DNA of 64,000 bases from an uncultured Pelagibacteraceae bacterium (GCA_902613545.1 CACMHW010000004.1:31762-95761), one strand, 5' to 3'. Positions 25,993 through 38,521 are shown, numbered from the stretch's first letter. Program-made: numbers and translations. Notes: generated from the sequence alone by a model not told the origin.

Positions 25993-27192
25993 ATGTCTAA
26001 AGAAAAGTTTAACCGTAACAAACCACATTGTAACATCGGTACAATTGGCCATGTCGATCATGGTAAAACAACATTAACTGCAGCAATTACAAAAGTATTG
26101 TCTGAAGCGGGAGGTTCAAGTAGCGCTAACTTTGTAGCTTATGACCAAATCGATAAAGCTCCAGAGGAAAAAGAGAGAGGAATTACAATTTCAACTGCTC
26201 ACGTAGAATATGAAACTGAAAAAAGACACTATGCTCACGTAGATTGCCCAGGTCACGCTGACTATGTTAAAAATATGATAACAGGAGCAGCACAAATGGA
26301 CGGAGCAATTTTGGTAGTAAATGCAGCTGATGGACCAATGCCTCAAACTAGAGAACATATTCTTTTAGCTAGACAAGTTGGTGTACCAGCAATCGTAGTT
26401 TTCTTAAATAAAATTGACACAGTTAAAGATAAAGAACTTGTTGATCTAGTCGAAGAAGAAATCAGAGAACTTTTGACATCTTATAAATTTCCTGGTGATA
26501 AAATTCCAATTATTAAAGGCTCAGCATTAAACGCAGTTGAAGGTAAAGATGAAGCTACTGGAAAAAATGCAATTATGGAATTAATGAAAGCTGTTGATGA
26601 AACTATTCCTCAGCCAGATAGACCTAAAGACAAACCTTTCTTAATGCCTGTAGAAGATGTTTTTTCAATTTCAGGAAGAGGTACAGTAGTAACAGGAAGA
26701 GTAGAGTCTGGAGTTATCAAAGTTGGTGAAGAAATTGAAATAGTAGGAATAAGAGATACAAAAAAATCTGTTTGTACTGGTGTCGAGATGTTTAGAAAAC
26801 TTTTAGATAGTGGAGAAGCAGGTGATAACATTGGAGCTCTTTTGAGAGGTGTTGAGAGAGATGACGTGGAAAGAGGACAGGTTCTTTGTAAACCAGGTTC
26901 AATCACTCCACACACAGAATTTGAATGCCAAGCTTATATTTTAAAAAAAGAAGAGGGAGGAAGACATACTCCATTTTTTACAAAATATAGACCGCAATTT
27001 TATTTTAGAACTACTGATGTGACAGGTGAAGTAACACTTCCATCGGGCACAGAAATGGTAATGCCTGGTGATGATGGAAAATTCAATGTAAAATTAATTA
27101 CGCCTATTGCGATGAGTGAAAATTTAAACTTCGCAATTAGAGAAGGCGGTAAAACAGTTGGAGCTGGAGTAGTAACTAAAATAGTTAAATAA
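25993..27192 (+). CDS. tuf: elongation factor Tu
   Basis: GTPase that delivers aminoacyl-tRNA to the ribosomal A site. G-domain signatures are GHVDHGKT (19-26), DCPGH and NKID (a variant of NKxD). The switch I region [10 protein letters not shown] and the C-terminal barrel segments are intact. At 399 residues it is typical. A clear Shine-Dalgarno (gtgagg) precedes the ATG. It is flanked by tRNA-Gly and tRNA-Trp and probably shares their transcript, which RNase P and other nucleases would cut. No second tuf copy is in this window. Confidence 0.98.
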   Translation: MSKEKFNRNKPHCNIGTIGHVDHGKTTLTAAITKVLSEAGGSSSANFVAYDQIDKAPEEKERGITISTAHVEYETEKRHYAHVDCPGHADYVKNMITGAAQMDGAILVVNAADGPMPQTREHILLARQVGVPAIVVFLNKIDTVKDKELVDLVEEEIRELLTSYKFPGDKIPIIKGSALNAVEGKDEATGKNAIMELMKAVDETIPQPDRPKDKPFLMPVEDVFSISGRGTVVTGRVESGVIKVGEEIEIVGIRDTKKSVCTGVEMFRKLLDSGEAGDNIGALLRGVERDDVERGQVLCKPGSITPHTEFECQAYILKKEEGGRHTPFFTKYRPQFYFRTTDVTGEVTLPSGTEMVMPGDDGKFNVKLITPIAMSENLNFAIREGGKTVGAGVVTKIVK

Positions 27193-27198
27193 ACGCTT

Positions 27199-27274
27199 AG
27201 GAGCGTAGTTCAATTGGTAGAGCGCCGGTCTCCAAAACCGGAGGTTGTGGGTTCGAGTCCCTCCGCTCCTGCCA
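27199..27274 (+). tRNA. tRNA-Trp (anticodon CCA), CCA end encoded
   Basis: Acceptor AGGAGCG pairs with CGCTCCT. The anticodon loop CTCCAAA gives CCA; the T-arm is GGGTTCGAGTCCC. It lies between tuf and secE, the common alphaproteobacterial order. Confidence 0.97.
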
Positions 27275-27288
27275 AATTTAAAAAAACT

Positions 27289-27480
27289 ATGAAAAACCCT
27301 TTAAAATTTATTCAAGAAGTTAAGCAAGAAACATTTAGAATAACTTGGCCTACAAAGAAAGAGACAATGATGGGAGCAGTAATGGTATTTGCTTTGGCTT
27401 CCATAGCCGCAATTTTTTTTTTAATTTTAGATCAAATTTTAAGATTCTTGTTAAATTTAGTTTTGACTATTAATATTTAG
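27289..27480 (+). CDS. secE: preprotein translocase subunit SecE
   Basis: 63-residue single-span SecE. It clamps SecY in the SecYEG channel. The amphipathic stretch EVKQETFRITWPTKKET is the conserved pre-transmembrane motif, followed by one hydrophobic span (about 26-55). The frame is open further upstream but runs into tRNA-Trp, so the ATG at 27289, 14 bp after that tRNA, is chosen. It precedes nusG by 3 bp. Confidence 0.95.
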   Translation: MKNPLKFIQEVKQETFRITWPTKKETMMGAVMVFALASIAAIFFLILDQILRFLLNLVLTINI

Positions 27481-27483
27481 AAA

Positions 27484-28008
27484 ATGAATTGGTATATTGT
27501 ACAAGCATATTCTGGCTTTGAGAAGAAAGTTGTGGAAGCTATAAAAGAAGAGCTCAAAAAACATAAACTTTCAGATAGTCTCCAAGAGATACTCGTTCCC
27601 ACTCATCAAGTAACTGAAGTTAAAAAAGGGAAAAGAACAAAAAAAGAAAAGAAATTTTTTCCAGGATATGTTTTAATAAAAATAGAGCTTACTAAACAAA
27701 TTTATCATTTAATTAAAAATCTACAAAAAGTTAGTGGTTTTTTAGGATCATCTGATAAACCAACTCCAATTTCAGATAATGAGATTAAGAGAATACTTGG
27801 ACAGGTTTCAGAGACTGCTGTTACTCAAAAAATAGGTGTAAATTTTGAAATAGGCGAAAAAGTCAAGGTGTGTGATGGACCTTTTGCTTCCTTTAATGGA
27901 TTAATTGAAGAAATAGATGAAGAAAAATCTAGACTTAAAGTCTCAGTTTCTATATTTGGTAGAGCGACACCAGTGGATTTAGAATTTAATCAAGTGGAGA
28001 AAAACTAA
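27484..28008 (+). CDS. nusG: transcription termination/antitermination protein NusG
   Basis: 174 residues: an NGN domain (NWYIVQAYSGFEKKVVEAI at the start, then KKFFPGYVLIKIEL) and a C-terminal KOW domain with VCDGPFASFNGLIEEID. NusG binds RNA polymerase, suppresses pausing and couples transcription to translation. It is placed between secE and rplK; rplK starts at the base after its stop. Confidence 0.97.
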   Translation: MNWYIVQAYSGFEKKVVEAIKEELKKHKLSDSLQEILVPTHQVTEVKKGKRTKKEKKFFPGYVLIKIELTKQIYHLIKNLQKVSGFLGSSDKPTPISDNEIKRILGQVSETAVTQKIGVNFEIGEKVKVCDGPFASFNGLIEEIDEEKSRLKVSVSIFGRATPVDLEFNQVEKN

Positions 28009-28434
28009 ATGGCAAAAGAAATTACGGGTTACGTGAAATTACAAATTAAAGGAGGCCAAGCTAATCCTGCCCCACCAGTAGGACCGGCATTAGGTCAAAG
28101 GGGAATTAACATTATGGAATTTTGTAAAGCTTTTAACGAAAAAACAAAAGCCTTCATGGGAAAACCAGTTCCTGTTGTAATTACTGTCTATAAAGATAAA
28201 AAGTTTGACTTTATTATTAAATCACCTCCAGCTTCACATTTTATTAGAGAGGCTGCAAAATTAAAAAGTGGATCTAGCGAGCCTGGAAGAGTAGTTGCTG
28301 GCTCAATTACAATGAAACAGGCTGAGGCAATAGCAAAAGAGAAGATGAATGATCTAAACGCTTTTGATCTTAAAGAGGCAACAAAAATTATTTGTGGTTC
28401 GGCTAGATCGATGGGTATTGAAGTTAAGGAATAG
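28009..28434 (+). CDS. rplK: 50S ribosomal protein L11 (uL11)
   Basis: 141 residues forming the GTPase-associated centre with 23S rRNA. The family motif [20 protein letters not shown] lies near the start. The C-terminal RNA-binding domain carries [20 protein letters not shown]. No gap to nusG; 2 bp to rplA. Confidence 0.98.
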   Translation: MAKEITGYVKLQIKGGQANPAPPVGPALGQRGINIMEFCKAFNEKTKAFMGKPVPVVITVYKDKKFDFIIKSPPASHFIREAAKLKSGSSEPGRVVAGSITMKQAEAIAKEKMNDLNAFDLKEATKIICGSARSMGIEVKE

Positions 28435-28436
28435 TA

Positions 28437-29123
28437 ATGAAAAAAAAATCAAAAAGATATAAAATTTTATTAAAATCCGTTGTTAAAGATAAAAAACTCA
28501 ACTCAAAAGAAATTTTAGAATTAGTAAAGAAAAATTCAAATACTAAGTTTGATGAGTCTGTTGATGTATCTTTAAGAATAAATTTAAAACAAACTAAAGG
28601 TGGAGATTTTAATTTAAGAACCACTGTAAAGTTACCAAATGGATCTGGAAAGAAAGAAAAAATAGCAGTACTTTGTGAACCTGATAAAATAGGTGATGCC
28701 AAAAATAGTGGTGCAGAAATTTATGGATCTGATGATTTAATCGAGAAAATTGCTGCTGGTAAGTTCAATTTTACAAAATTAATTTGTACACCTGCAATGA
28801 TGGGAAAAATAGGTAAGCATGGAAAAGTTTTAGGCCCTAAAGGTTTAATGCCTAATCCAAAACTTGGAACTGTATCAAATGATGTTTTCAAAAGTGTTAA
28901 AGATATTAAGTCCGGTTTAGTAGAAATTAAGAATGACAAAGATGGAAATTTAGCTTCAACAATTGGAAGAAAAAGTTACTCAACAGAAAAGCTTTTAGAA
29001 AACTATAATTATTTTATAGATAGCATTAAGAAAGAAAAACCAGAGACTATTAAAGGTGAATTTATAAAAAATATTTATATAACATCGACTATGGGAATTT
29101 CATTTAAAGTAGGAGCTAAGTAG
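28437..29123 (+). CDS. rplA: 50S ribosomal protein L1 (uL1)
   Basis: 228 residues, part of the mobile L1 stalk that handles E-site tRNA. Signatures are ICTPAMMGKIGKHGKVLGPK followed by GLMPNPKLGTV. In many bacteria L1 represses its own L11-L1 operon by binding the mRNA leader; here the intergenic gaps are so small that any such site would have to lie inside coding sequence. Confidence 0.98.
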   Translation: MKKKSKRYKILLKSVVKDKKLNSKEILELVKKNSNTKFDESVDVSLRINLKQTKGGDFNLRTTVKLPNGSGKKEKIAVLCEPDKIGDAKNSGAEIYGSDDLIEKIAAGKFNFTKLICTPAMMGKIGKHGKVLGPKGLMPNPKLGTVSNDVFKSVKDIKSGLVEIKNDKDGNLASTIGRKSYSTEKLLENYNYFIDSIKKEKPETIKGEFIKNIYITSTMGISFKVGAK

Positions 29124-29131
29124 TTATTATG

Positions 29132-29641
29132 ATGAGCAAAGACGCAAAAAAGAGTTACGTTGAGGAGATGAAAAAAAATTTTACCGCTAACGAGTCGGTA
29201 ATGATTGCTCAGTATCAAGGACTTAATGTTAATGAGTTAGATGCGCTAAGAAAAGAACTTAGAGAAAAAGGTATTTTGTTTAAAATAACAAAAAACAGAA
29301 TTACGAAGATAGCTTTAAAAGATACTCCTAAAAAAGATTTAGAGAAATATTTTACTGGTCCAACCGCTGCAGCTATATCATCGGATCCCATATCAACTGC
29401 TAAAATTTTAACCAAATTTTCAAAGTCAAATAACAAATTGAAAATTATAGCCGGATTCATGGATGGCAAAGTTTTAGATGAAAAAGAGGTGTCTATTATA
29501 GCCACACTTCCATCTTTAGAGGAAGCGAGGGCTAAAATTGTAGGTATTTTGGCCTCACCAGCTCAGAAATTAGTGAGTATTTTACTTGCACCAGGCTCAA
29601 AAATTGCTAATTTAGCGCGCGCAAAGAGTTTAAAAAAATAA
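29132..29641 (+). CDS. rplJ: 50S ribosomal protein L10 (uL10)
   Basis: Base of the stalk; its C-terminal helix anchors L12 dimers. 169 residues from the ATG at 29132; an adjacent ATG at 29129 would add one Met. It shows SYVEEMKKNFTANESVMIAQ, then KITKNRITKIAL. Only 5-8 bp separate it from rplA, so the classical L10-leader between these genes is absent. Confidence 0.96.
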   Translation: MSKDAKKSYVEEMKKNFTANESVMIAQYQGLNVNELDALRKELREKGILFKITKNRITKIALKDTPKKDLEKYFTGPTAAAISSDPISTAKILTKFSKSNNKLKIIAGFMDGKVLDEKEVSIIATLPSLEEARAKIVGILASPAQKLVSILLAPGSKIANLARAKSLKK

Positions 29642-29656
29642 TTCATAGGATTGGTA

Positions 29657-30028
29657 ATGGCAGATTTAAATAAAATTATAGATGAACTTTCTACTCTTAC
29701 AGTTGTTGAAGCTGCAGAGCTCTCAAAGCAACTTGAGGAAAAATGGGGAGTAACAGCAGCAGCACCTGTAGCGGCAGCACCAGCAGGCGGAGCAGCAGCA
29801 CCAGCGGGTGAGGAGAAATCAGAATTTTCTCTTTTTTTAGCTGCAGCTGGAGATAAAAAAATTAATGTGATTAAAGAAGTTAGAGCGATAACTGGTTTAG
29901 GTTTGAAAGAAGCAAAAGATTTAGTTGAAGCTGCACCAAAGGAAATTAAGGGTGGAGTTGCGAAGAAAGACGCTGAAGAATTTAAGAAAAAACTTGAAGC
30001 AGCTGGAGCTAAAGTAGAATTAAAGTAA
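29657..30028 (+). CDS. rplL: 50S ribosomal protein L7/L12 (bL12)
   Basis: 123 residues. The N-terminal dimerisation domain ([20 protein letters not shown]) is followed by an Ala/Pro/Gly hinge (about 36-55), and then the C-terminal factor-binding domain with [19 protein letters not shown]. The ATG at 29657 is preferred over an in-frame TTG two codons earlier. A 59-bp gap separates it from rpoB. Confidence 0.97.
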   Translation: MADLNKIIDELSTLTVVEAAELSKQLEEKWGVTAAAPVAAAPAGGAAAPAGEEKSEFSLFLAAAGDKKINVIKEVRAITGLGLKEAKDLVEAAPKEIKGGVAKKDAEEFKKKLEAAGAKVELK

Positions 30029-30087
30029 ACAAAATTTTAGACTAAATTTTATTACAAGTTAATCCTTGCAATAGATTTTTATATTTA

Positions 30088-33000
30088 ATGCAATTATCTT
30101 TTACTCAAAAGAAACATATTAGAAGAAATTTCGGAAAATTAGTCGAAGGACTTTCTATTCCAAATTTAATTGAAGTTCAAAAAAATTCCTACAATGAATT
30201 TTTAGAGTCAAAATCTTTAAATGAACAATTAAATGAACTATCTAAAGGTATTGATAAAGTTTTTAAAAGTATATTTCCAATAGAAGATGGAAATGATAAA
30301 TCTACATTAGAATATATATCGTACAAGCTGGAAAAGCCAAAATTTGATGTCATTGAATGTAAACAAAGAAGTTTATCTTATTCTGCATCTCTTAAAGCTA
30401 ACTTACGACTCGTAGTTTACGAGATAGACGCTGAAAATAATACTAAACAAATTTTATCTGCTAAAGAGCAGGAAGTTTTCATTGGTGAATTACCCTTAAT
30501 GACTCCAAGTGCAACTTTTATCACGAATGGTGTAGAAAGAGTGGTTGTGAATCAAATGCATAGAAGTCCTGGAGTTTTTTTTGATCATGATAAAGGTAAA
30601 ACACATGCAAGTGGAAAGTTATTATTTAATTGTAGAATTATTCCTGGAAGAGGTTCGTGGTTAGATTTTGAATTTGATCCAAAAGATATTTTATATTTTA
30701 GAATTGATAGAAAGAAAAAACTTCCAATTACTACAATACTTTTCTCTCTTGGGTATTCAAAGGAGAAAATAATAGAAACATTTTACTCCACCGGTAAATA
30801 TTCTTATAATACTGAAACTAAAAGTTGGATTACAGATTTTATTCCTGAAAATTATAAAAGACCCATTAAATTACCTTACGATTTAATCGATGCGAAAAAT
30901 AATAAAAAGATATTATCTAAGGGAGAAAAATTAAATATTGTTATAGCAAAAAAACTTTTCGAAAAAGGTTTAAATTCGATATCTGTTTCAAATATTGAAA
31001 TAATTGGTAAATATACTGCAAAAGATATAAAAGAAAAAAATGGAGATATTTTAATAAAAGCTGGGTTTGATATTACCGAAGAGCAATTAAATAAAATTAT
31101 CAGTTTAGAGGAAAAACATTTAAATATTGTAAACATTGATCCAATAAATAAAGGCCCATACATTTTAGAAACTTTAAAAATTGACAAAAATCAAAATAAA
31201 ACGGAAGCTTTAAATGATATTTATAAAGTTTTAAGACCAGGAGAGGCCCCATCAATAGAAATTGCCGAAGAAATTTTTAACAATCTATATTTTAAGAAAG
31301 AAAGATATGACCTTTCAGAAGTTGGTAGAGTAAAACTGAACTCTAAATTAAACTTAAATACAAATTCAAAAAAAACTATCTTAGAAAGTGCTGACATAGT
31401 TGCTATTATTAAATTTATGTTAGATTTAAGAGACGGCAAAGGCGATGTAGATGATATTGATCACCTAGGAAACAGAAGGGTTAGATCAGTTGGAGAATTA
31501 GTAGAAAATCAATTTAGAATTGGTCTTTTAAGAATGGAAAGGACAGTTAAAGAAAAAATGTCTACGTTTTTAGAAATAGAGTCTGCAATGCCACAAGATT
31601 TAATAAATGCAAAACCAATAACTACTTCGTTAAAGGATTTCTTCGCTACTTCTCAGTTATCTCAGTTTATGGACCAAACTAATCCTTTATCAGAAATTAC
31701 TCATAAAAGAAGGGTTTCAGCTCTAGGTCCTGGAGGGCTTACAAGAGAGAGGGCAGGTTTTGAGGTACGGGATGTTCATCCAACTCATTATGGTAGAATT
31801 TGCCCTATTGAGACGCCTGAAGGACCAAACATTGGTCTTATAAATAGTTTAGCCACCTATTGTAGAGTAAATAAATTTGGATACATAGAAAGTCCATACA
31901 AAAAAGTTGTCAATGGAAAAGTTACTTCTGAAATAAAATATTTATCGGCTATAGAGGAAGAAAAATTTACAATTGCGCAAGCTAATTCTTCTTTAAATAA
32001 AGATGGTTCATTCGTTGAAGAACTAGTTGCTTGTAGAAAAAATTTAAATTTTGAATTAGCAAATAGAGAAAACATTGACTACATAGATGTTTCACCTAAA
32101 CAATTAGTATCAGTCGCTGCTGCTTTAATCCCTTTTCTTGAAAATGATGACGCAAATAGAGCTCTTATGGGATCAAATATGATGAGGCAAGCCGTACCAT
32201 TACTTAAACCAGAGTCTCCATTAGTCGGCACTGGAATAGAATCTGATGTTGCATTGGACTCAGGTGTTACGATAGTAGCAAAAAGAAGTGGTATCGTAGA
32301 TAAAATCGATGGAAAAAGAATTGTTGTTAAAGCTACTGATGTAACAGATCTGTCGCAATCAGCTGTTGATATTTATAATTTATCAAAATTCCAAAGATCA
32401 AATCAAAATACATGTATTAACCAGAAGCCTCTTGTTAAGGTAGGGGATAAAATAAAAAAGGGAGACATTATTGCAGATGGTCCAGCTACAAAACTGGGTG
32501 AATTAGCTTTAGGTAAAAATGTAACTGTAGCATTTATGCCATGGCAAGGCTATAATTTTGAAGACTCAATTTTAATTTCTGAAAGGTGTGTAACTGACGA
32601 TGTTTTTACATCAGTGCATATTGAGGAATATGAGTCCATGGCTAGAGATACCAAACTAGGTGCTGAAGAAATAACTAGAGATATACCAAACGTAAGCGAA
32701 GAAAGTCTTAGAAATCTAGATGAGTCAGGTATAGTTTACGTTGGAGCGGAAGTAAAACCCGGTGATATTTTAGTTGGAAAAGTAACGCCAAAAAGTGAAA
32801 CATCATCAAGTCCTGAAGAAAAATTATTAAGATCAATATTTGGTGAAAAAGCTACAGACGTAAGAGACTCATCATTAAAACTACCATCTGGAAGTACTGG
32901 TGTAGTAATAGATGTAAGGGTTTTTAATAGACATGGTATCGAGAAGGATGAAAGATCAATTGCAATCGAAAGAGCTGAGATAGAGTCTGTTCAAGAAGAC

Positions 33001-34179
33001 AAAAAAGTAGAAGAAGAAATACTTAACAGAAATATAAAATTGAGAGCAATAGATTTATTGAATGGCCAAAGTATAAATAAACCTTTTAAGGATCTTAAAG
33101 CCGGTTTAACTTTAAATAAAAATGATTTTGAAAATCTTTCATTAAAGGATTTATGGAAAATTTCTTTTCAAAAACAAGAAATAAATAATGATCTGGAAAA
33201 ACTTAAAAATCAATTTGAAAATGCCGCTGATGATATCAAACTGAGGTTTGAAGATAAAGTTGCGAAAATTCAACAAGGTGATGATCTTCTCCCAACTGTT
33301 ATGAAAGTTGTTAAGGTATTTGTTGCAGTAAAAAGAAGATTGATGCCAGGTGATAAAATGGCTGGTAGGCATGGAAATAAAGGTGTAGTAAGTAAAATAG
33401 TACCAGTAGAAGATATGCCTTATATGGATAATGGTAAACCTGTTGACATTGTTTTAAATCCCTTAGGAGTACCTAGTCGAATGAATGTCGGTCAAATTTT
33501 AGAAACACATTTGGGATGGTCTTGTTCAGAATTAGGAGATCAAATTAAACAATATCTTAAAAACTTCGAGCAAGAAGTTAACAAAATTAAGGACAAGCTA
33601 AAAGAAATTTACGGAAAATTATATTATGATGAGGTAATTTCAAAACTTTCAAACAAAGAAATAGCTGAACTTGTTCAAAACTTATCTAATGGAGTTCCAA
33701 TTGCTACTCCAGTTTTCGATGGTGCCAGCACCAAAGATATAACAAATATGCTTGATTTAGCAAAATTACCTAATACTGGACAAACTCATCTTTGGAATGG
33801 TCAAACTGGTGAGAGATTTGATAGACCAGTAACAGTTGGCATTATTTATATGCTAAAGCTTAATCATTTAGTTGAAGATAAAATTCATGCTAGATCAACT
33901 GGACCATATAGTTTAGTTACACAACAACCATTAGGGGGTAAAGCACAATTAGGAGGGCAAAGATTTGGTGAGATGGAAGTATGGGCATTAGAAGCTTATG
34001 GTGCTTCTTACACTTTACAAGAAATTTTAACTGTAAAATCCGATGATGTAGCTGGTAGAACTAAAGTTTATGAGACAATTGTAAAAGGAAACAATAATTT
34101 TGAGTCTGGAGTCCCTGAATCTTTTAATGTTTTAGTGAAAGAAATTAGAGCTTTAGGTTTAAATATCGAATTAAATTGA
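30088..34179 (+). CDS. rpoB: DNA-directed RNA polymerase subunit beta
   Basis: 1363 residues. The rifampicin-site region contains [18 protein letters not shown], followed by [19 protein letters not shown]. Further conserved blocks include [17 protein letters not shown] and [17 protein letters not shown]. The C-terminus ends with [20 protein letters not shown] and the final conserved block. It pairs with rpoC, whose ATG follows the stop by 2 bp. No sign of frameshift or fusion. Confidence 0.98.
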   Translation: MQLSFTQKKHIRRNFGKLVEGLSIPNLIEVQKNSYNEFLESKSLNEQLNELSKGIDKVFKSIFPIEDGNDKSTLEYISYKLEKPKFDVIECKQRSLSYSASLKANLRLVVYEIDAENNTKQILSAKEQEVFIGELPLMTPSATFITNGVERVVVNQMHRSPGVFFDHDKGKTHASGKLLFNCRIIPGRGSWLDFEFDPKDILYFRIDRKKKLPITTILFSLGYSKEKIIETFYSTGKYSYNTETKSWITDFIPENYKRPIKLPYDLIDAKNNKKILSKGEKLNIVIAKKLFEKGLNSISVSNIEIIGKYTAKDIKEKNGDILIKAGFDITEEQLNKIISLEEKHLNIVNIDPINKGPYILETLKIDKNQNKTEALNDIYKVLRPGEAPSIEIAEEIFNNLYFKKERYDLSEVGRVKLNSKLNLNTNSKKTILESADIVAIIKFMLDLRDGKGDVDDIDHLGNRRVRSVGELVENQFRIGLLRMERTVKEKMSTFLEIESAMPQDLINAKPITTSLKDFFATSQLSQFMDQTNPLSEITHKRRVSALGPGGLTRERAGFEVRDVHPTHYGRICPIETPEGPNIGLINSLATYCRVNKFGYIESPYKKVVNGKVTSEIKYLSAIEEEKFTIAQANSSLNKDGSFVEELVACRKNLNFELANRENIDYIDVSPKQLVSVAAALIPFLENDDANRALMGSNMMRQAVPLLKPESPLVGTGIESDVALDSGVTIVAKRSGIVDKIDGKRIVVKATDVTDLSQSAVDIYNLSKFQRSNQNTCINQKPLVKVGDKIKKGDIIADGPATKLGELALGKNVTVAFMPWQGYNFEDSILISERCVTDDVFTSVHIEEYESMARDTKLGAEEITRDIPNVSEESLRNLDESGIVYVGAEVKPGDILVGKVTPKSETSSSPEEKLLRSIFGEKATDVRDSSLKLPSGSTGVVIDVRVFNRHGIEKDERSIAIERAEIESVQEDKKVEEEILNRNIKLRAIDLLNGQSINKPFKDLKAGLTLNKNDFENLSLKDLWKISFQKQEINNDLEKLKNQFENAADDIKLRFEDKVAKIQQGDDLLPTVMKVVKVFVAVKRRLMPGDKMAGRHGNKGVVSKIVPVEDMPYMDNGKPVDIVLNPLGVPSRMNVGQILETHLGWSCSELGDQIKQYLKNFEQEVNKIKDKLKEIYGKLYYDEVISKLSNKEIAELVQNLSNGVPIATPVFDGASTKDITNMLDLAKLPNTGQTHLWNGQTGERFDRPVTVGIIYMLKLNHLVEDKIHARSTGPYSLVTQQPLGGKAQLGGQRFGEMEVWALEAYGASYTLQEILTVKSDDVAGRTKVYETIVKGNNNFESGVPESFNVLVKEIRALGLNIELN

Positions 34180-34181
34180 TT

Positions 34182-37100
34182 ATGGAAAAGAATTTAACAA
34201 AAAACTTTGAAAATCAGAATTTATCAAAAGAAAATAATTTTGATAGTATAAAAATAACTTTAGCTAGTCCTGAAAAAATTAAATCATGGTCCTATGGCGA
34301 AATTAAAAAACCTGAAACAATAAATTATAGAACATTCAGACCTGAAAAAGATGGTTTGTTTTGCTCAAGAATATTTGGACCAGTAAAAGATTATGAATGT
34401 TTGTGTGGAAAATATAAACGAATGAAATTTAGAGGAATTATATGTGAAAAATGTGGAGTAGAAGTGACTAAATCTAACGTTAGACGAGAAAGAATGGGGC
34501 ACATAGACCTTGCTTGTCCAGTTGCTCATATTTGGTTTCTAAAATCTTTACCAAGTAGAATTTCTTTAGCTATCGATATGAAACTTAAAGAGGTTGAAAA
34601 AGTTCTTTATTTTGAAAGTTTTATCGTAGTAGAGCCGGGACTTACTACTTTAAAAAAAGGTCAACTTATATCTGAAGAAGCGCTACTTAAAGCTCAAGAG
34701 GAGTTTGGAGAGGATGCGTTTACCGCCGGCATAGGCGCTGAAGCAGTTAGAGAGATACTTGTTAATTTAGACCTTAAAAAAGAGCAGAAAAAACTTAGAG
34801 AGTCTTTAAATGAAATTAAATCAAAAGTTACTGAAGAAAGAACTATAAAAAGATTAAAGCTAATTGAGTCTTTTATTAATTCAGGAAATAAACCTGAATG
34901 GATGATTTTAACCTCAGTTCCAGTAATTCCACCTGAGCTAAGACCTTTAGTTCCACTAGATGGGGGTAGATTTGCTACTTCTGATCTGAATGATCTTTAC
35001 AGAAGAGTAATTAACAGAAATAATCGATTGAAGAGATTGCTAGACCTTAAGGCACCGGATATCATAGTAAGAAATGAAAAAAGAATGCTTCAAGAGTCAG
35101 TTGATGCATTATTTGATAACGGAAGAAGAGGAAGAGTAATTACCGGCACAGGTAAAAGGCCACTCAAATCTTTAGCAGAAATGTTGAAAGGTAAACAAGG
35201 AAGGTTTAGACAAAATTTATTAGGAAAAAGAGTAGATTATTCAGGAAGATCAGTCATAGTAGTAGGTCCTGAATTAAAATTGCATCAGTGTGGTTTACCT
35301 AAAAAAATGGCATTGGAGTTATTTAAACCATTTTTATATGCAAGATTGGATAAATTAGGTCTTGCAACAACAATTAAACAGGCAAAGAGATTAGTCGAAA
35401 AGGAAAAAAGTGAGGTATGGGACTCGTTAGAACATATAATTAGAGAACATCCAATACTTTTAAATAGAGCACCAACTCTTCATAGATTAGGAGTTCAAGC
35501 TTTCGAAGCTAAATTAATCGAGGGTAATGCAATAGAGCTTCATCCTCTTGTTTGTGCTGCGTTTAATGCTGATTTTGATGGAGACCAAATGGCAGTTCAT
35601 ATTCCTTTAAGTTTAGAAGCTCAACTCGAGGCTAGAGTATTAATGATGTCTACTAATAACATTTTAAGTCCTTCAAACGGCAAACCGATTATTGTTCCAA
35701 GCCAAGATATTGTTTTGGGAATTTATTATCTATCACAATCTTCTTTAGAGAAGGAAAAAAAACCTAAAGGCATTTTTTCAAGCGTGGAGGAAATTGAACA
35801 AGCACTCGAGAATAAATCAATAAGTTTGCATTCAAAAATAATATCTACTTTTAAAACGGTAAATGCTGATGGTAAAAGTGTTGTTGAAAAATATACCAGC
35901 ACCGCAGGCAGATTTTTATTAGCTAATTTATTGCCCATAAATAAAGATATAAAATTTAGCTTGGTGAATAAACTCTTAACTAAAAAAAATGTGTCAGAAG
36001 TTATAGATACAATTTTCAGGTTCTGTGGTCAAAAGGAAACTGTAATCTTTTGTGACAGGATTAAGACTCTAGGTTTTAAGCATGCTTTCAAAGCAGGGAT
36101 TTCTTTTGGTAAAGATGATTTAATAATTCCAGAAAACAAAGAAAATTTAATCAATAATACAAAAAAACAAATTGAGGAATATGAAAAACAATACTCAGAT
36201 GGGTTAATTACTAGAGGTGAGAAATATAATAAAGTCGTAGATGTATGGTCAAAATGTACTGATACAGTTGCTAATGAGATGATGAAAGAAATCTCTTCAG
36301 CAGAAAAAATTTACGATGATGATAGAATAGAAACTAATTCAGTATATATGATGGCGGATTCAGGTGCTAGAGGATCTCAAGCTCAGATGAAACAATTAGC
36401 AGGGATGAGAGGATTAATCGCTAAACCTTCAGGAGAAATTATTGAGACTCCTATTATTTCAAATTTTAAAGAAGGTTTAACAGTATTAGAATATTTTAAT
36501 TCAACCCATGGAGCTAGAAAAGGTTTAGCTGATACAGCTTTAAAAACAGCTAACTCAGGGTATTTGACAAGAAGACTATGCGATGTTGCACAAGATGTGC
36601 AAGTAACTAAAAAGGAATGTGATTGTAAATCGAAATCATCTGTAACTATTTCTGAGATTATCGAAGGTGGAAATATTTTAGTGAGCTTATCTGAAAGAGT
36701 TTTAGGAAGAGTAATAGCTGAAAATATAAAAAATCCTGTCACTGGAGAAATAATTGTTAAAAAAGAAAAGTTAATTGATGAAAATGATTGTGAAAAAATT
36801 GACGCTGCTGGAGTAAAATCAGTAAATGTTTACTCAGTTATAACTTGTGGTTCAACTAGAGGTGTTTGTGCGATGAGTTATGGTAGAGATTTAGCACGAG
36901 GAAAATTAGTTAGTGTTGGTGAAGCCGTTGGTATGATAGCTGCCCAATCAATTGGTGAACCTGGAACTCAATTAACAATGAGAACTTTTCACGTTGGTGG
37001 AACTGCGCAAATTAAAGAAGAGTCACAAATCATCTCTCAAACAAAAGGAAAACTTAATATCATCAACAAAAATTTGATAGAAGATTCTAAAAAAAATATT

Positions 37101-38372
37101 ATAGTCATGGGTAGAAATACTCAATTAAGTATCGAAGATGAAAATGGAAGACAACTTGCAATTTATAAAGTAAATTACGGATCAAAATTATTTTTTAAAG
37201 ACGGTGAAATAATTGATAAAGGAAAGAAAATTGCTGAATGGGATCCTTATACCTTACCTGTAATTGCTGAAACAAGTGGTATCGCCAACTATATGGATTT
37301 AATGGAAGGTAGCTCTCTAACAGAAACTTTAGACGATGCTACTGGTTTATCATCTAAGTCAGTCACAGATTGGAAATCATCAGCAAAAAATTCAGAATTA
37401 AAACCTAGAATTACACTTAGAAATGAAAAAGGTGAAATTATTAAAAAAGCTGACGGTAATGAAGCAAGATATTATTTAGTACCGGATACAATTTTATCTG
37501 TGAAAGATGGTCAAAAAATCTCAGCGGGAGATGTTTTAGCGAGATTACCAAAAGAAACTTCAAAAACTAAAGATATAACTGGAGGCTTACCTCGTGTAGC
37601 TGAACTTTTTGAGGCAAGAAGACCTAAAGATAGTGCTATAATTGCTGAAAATGATGGCGTGATTGAATTTGGTAAAGAAGTTAGAGGAAAACAAAAAATA
37701 TCAATTAAATCTTCAAACGGAGAGACTTCTAATTATTTAATACCAAAAGGCAAACATGTTAATTTTAATCAAGGTGAAAAGATTAAAAAAGGTGAATATT
37801 TATTAGACGGTAGTCCGGCACCTCATGATATTTTACGAATTTTAGGGGTTGAAAAACTAACAGAGTATTTTGTAACAGAAGTTCAAGAAGTATATCGATT
37901 ACAAGGTGTAGTAATTAATGACAAGCATATAGAAACTATCGTGAGGCAAATGTTAAAAAGAGTTGAAATTAAAGAACCGGGAGACTCTGATCTTTTAACA
38001 GGAGAAGTTGTAGATTTATTAGAAATTAATAGTATTAACGAAAATCTGAGAAATGAAAAAAAGAAACCTGCTAAATTTGATAGAATTCTTTTAGGTATTA
38101 CCAAAGCTTCATTACAAACTAATTCTTTCATTTCTGCTGCTTCGTTTCAAGAAACTACGAGAGTGCTTACTGATGCATCAATTAAGGGTAAAACAGATTC
38201 ATTAGAAGGTTTAAAAGAAAATGTAATTGTAGGTAGATTAGTCCCTGCAGGAACAGGCTTAACTAAAATTGAGTGGGATAAACAAGCTAAAGAGCAAGAC
38301 AAGACAAGATTGGAGGAATTAAAAAAACAAGAGCTAGAATCCGCGCCAGTTGCACCTGAGCAGTCAGCTTAA
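34182..38372 (+). CDS. rpoC: DNA-directed RNA polymerase subunit beta'
   Basis: 1396 residues. An N-terminal zinc-binding set ([20 protein letters not shown]) precedes the catalytic [12 protein letters not shown], which carries the three Mg-binding aspartates. The second zinc site (CDCKS ... CGSTRGVC) and the trigger-loop region [18 protein letters not shown] are intact. The C-terminal tail is Lys/Glu-rich. The ATG at 34182 is preferred to an in-frame TTG at 34176 that overlaps the rpoB stop. A 149-bp gap follows. Confidence 0.98.
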   Translation: MEKNLTKNFENQNLSKENNFDSIKITLASPEKIKSWSYGEIKKPETINYRTFRPEKDGLFCSRIFGPVKDYECLCGKYKRMKFRGIICEKCGVEVTKSNVRRERMGHIDLACPVAHIWFLKSLPSRISLAIDMKLKEVEKVLYFESFIVVEPGLTTLKKGQLISEEALLKAQEEFGEDAFTAGIGAEAVREILVNLDLKKEQKKLRESLNEIKSKVTEERTIKRLKLIESFINSGNKPEWMILTSVPVIPPELRPLVPLDGGRFATSDLNDLYRRVINRNNRLKRLLDLKAPDIIVRNEKRMLQESVDALFDNGRRGRVITGTGKRPLKSLAEMLKGKQGRFRQNLLGKRVDYSGRSVIVVGPELKLHQCGLPKKMALELFKPFLYARLDKLGLATTIKQAKRLVEKEKSEVWDSLEHIIREHPILLNRAPTLHRLGVQAFEAKLIEGNAIELHPLVCAAFNADFDGDQMAVHIPLSLEAQLEARVLMMSTNNILSPSNGKPIIVPSQDIVLGIYYLSQSSLEKEKKPKGIFSSVEEIEQALENKSISLHSKIISTFKTVNADGKSVVEKYTSTAGRFLLANLLPINKDIKFSLVNKLLTKKNVSEVIDTIFRFCGQKETVIFCDRIKTLGFKHAFKAGISFGKDDLIIPENKENLINNTKKQIEEYEKQYSDGLITRGEKYNKVVDVWSKCTDTVANEMMKEISSAEKIYDDDRIETNSVYMMADSGARGSQAQMKQLAGMRGLIAKPSGEIIETPIISNFKEGLTVLEYFNSTHGARKGLADTALKTANSGYLTRRLCDVAQDVQVTKKECDCKSKSSVTISEIIEGGNILVSLSERVLGRVIAENIKNPVTGEIIVKKEKLIDENDCEKIDAAGVKSVNVYSVITCGSTRGVCAMSYGRDLARGKLVSVGEAVGMIAAQSIGEPGTQLTMRTFHVGGTAQIKEESQIISQTKGKLNIINKNLIEDSKKNIIVMGRNTQLSIEDENGRQLAIYKVNYGSKLFFKDGEIIDKGKKIAEWDPYTLPVIAETSGIANYMDLMEGSSLTETLDDATGLSSKSVTDWKSSAKNSELKPRITLRNEKGEIIKKADGNEARYYLVPDTILSVKDGQKISAGDVLARLPKETSKTKDITGGLPRVAELFEARRPKDSAIIAENDGVIEFGKEVRGKQKISIKSSNGETSNYLIPKGKHVNFNQGEKIKKGEYLLDGSPAPHDILRILGVEKLTEYFVTEVQEVYRLQGVVINDKHIETIVRQMLKRVEIKEPGDSDLLTGEVVDLLEINSINENLRNEKKKPAKFDRILLGITKASLQTNSFISAASFQETTRVLTDASIKGKTDSLEGLKENVIVGRLVPAGTGLTKIEWDKQAKEQDKTRLEELKKQELESAPVAPEQSA

Positions 38373-38396
38373 TTTCGCTAAAAAACCCATTAATTA

Positions 38397-38424
38397 TTGA
38401 CTTTTATAAATTCAATGCTAGTTT
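38397..38424 (+). promoter_or_regulatory. putative promoter of the str (rpsL) operon
   Basis: -35 TTGACT (38397-38402) and a weak -10 TAGTTT (38419-38424), 16 bp apart, in the 149-bp gap between rpoC and rpsL. Predicted start near 38431, giving a leader of about 90 nt that contains a hairpin. The -10 is poor, so confidence is moderate. Confidence 0.4.
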
Positions 38425-38440
38425 ACGGCACATTTTGAAT

Positions 38441-38477
38441 GTTAGAAGTAAGGTTGATTATAGCCTTAAACACTAAC
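38441..38477 (+). promoter_or_regulatory. candidate structured leader hairpin upstream of rpsL
   Basis: The outer arms GTTAG (38441-38445) and CTAAC (38473-38477) enclose the inner stem AAGGTT / AGCCTT (38450-38455 / 38462-38467) around a 6-nt loop; one pair is G-T. It lies in the predicted 5' leader of rpsL. A ribosomal-protein binding site is the obvious guess; no known element is recognised with certainty. Confidence 0.4.
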
Positions 38478-38521
38478 AAATTTATCGGGGCTGTTCTTAC
38501 TTATACTTCAAAATTTTTATT

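Noticed and set aside
27214..27288. Longer SecE starting inside tRNA-Trp
   Set aside because: The extra residues come from the tRNA gene; the ATG at 27289 gives the normal SecE length.
30029..30087. Promoter between rplL and rpoB
   Set aside because: TTGCAA (30066) and TATATT (30080) are only 8 bp apart, too close for a sigma70 promoter.
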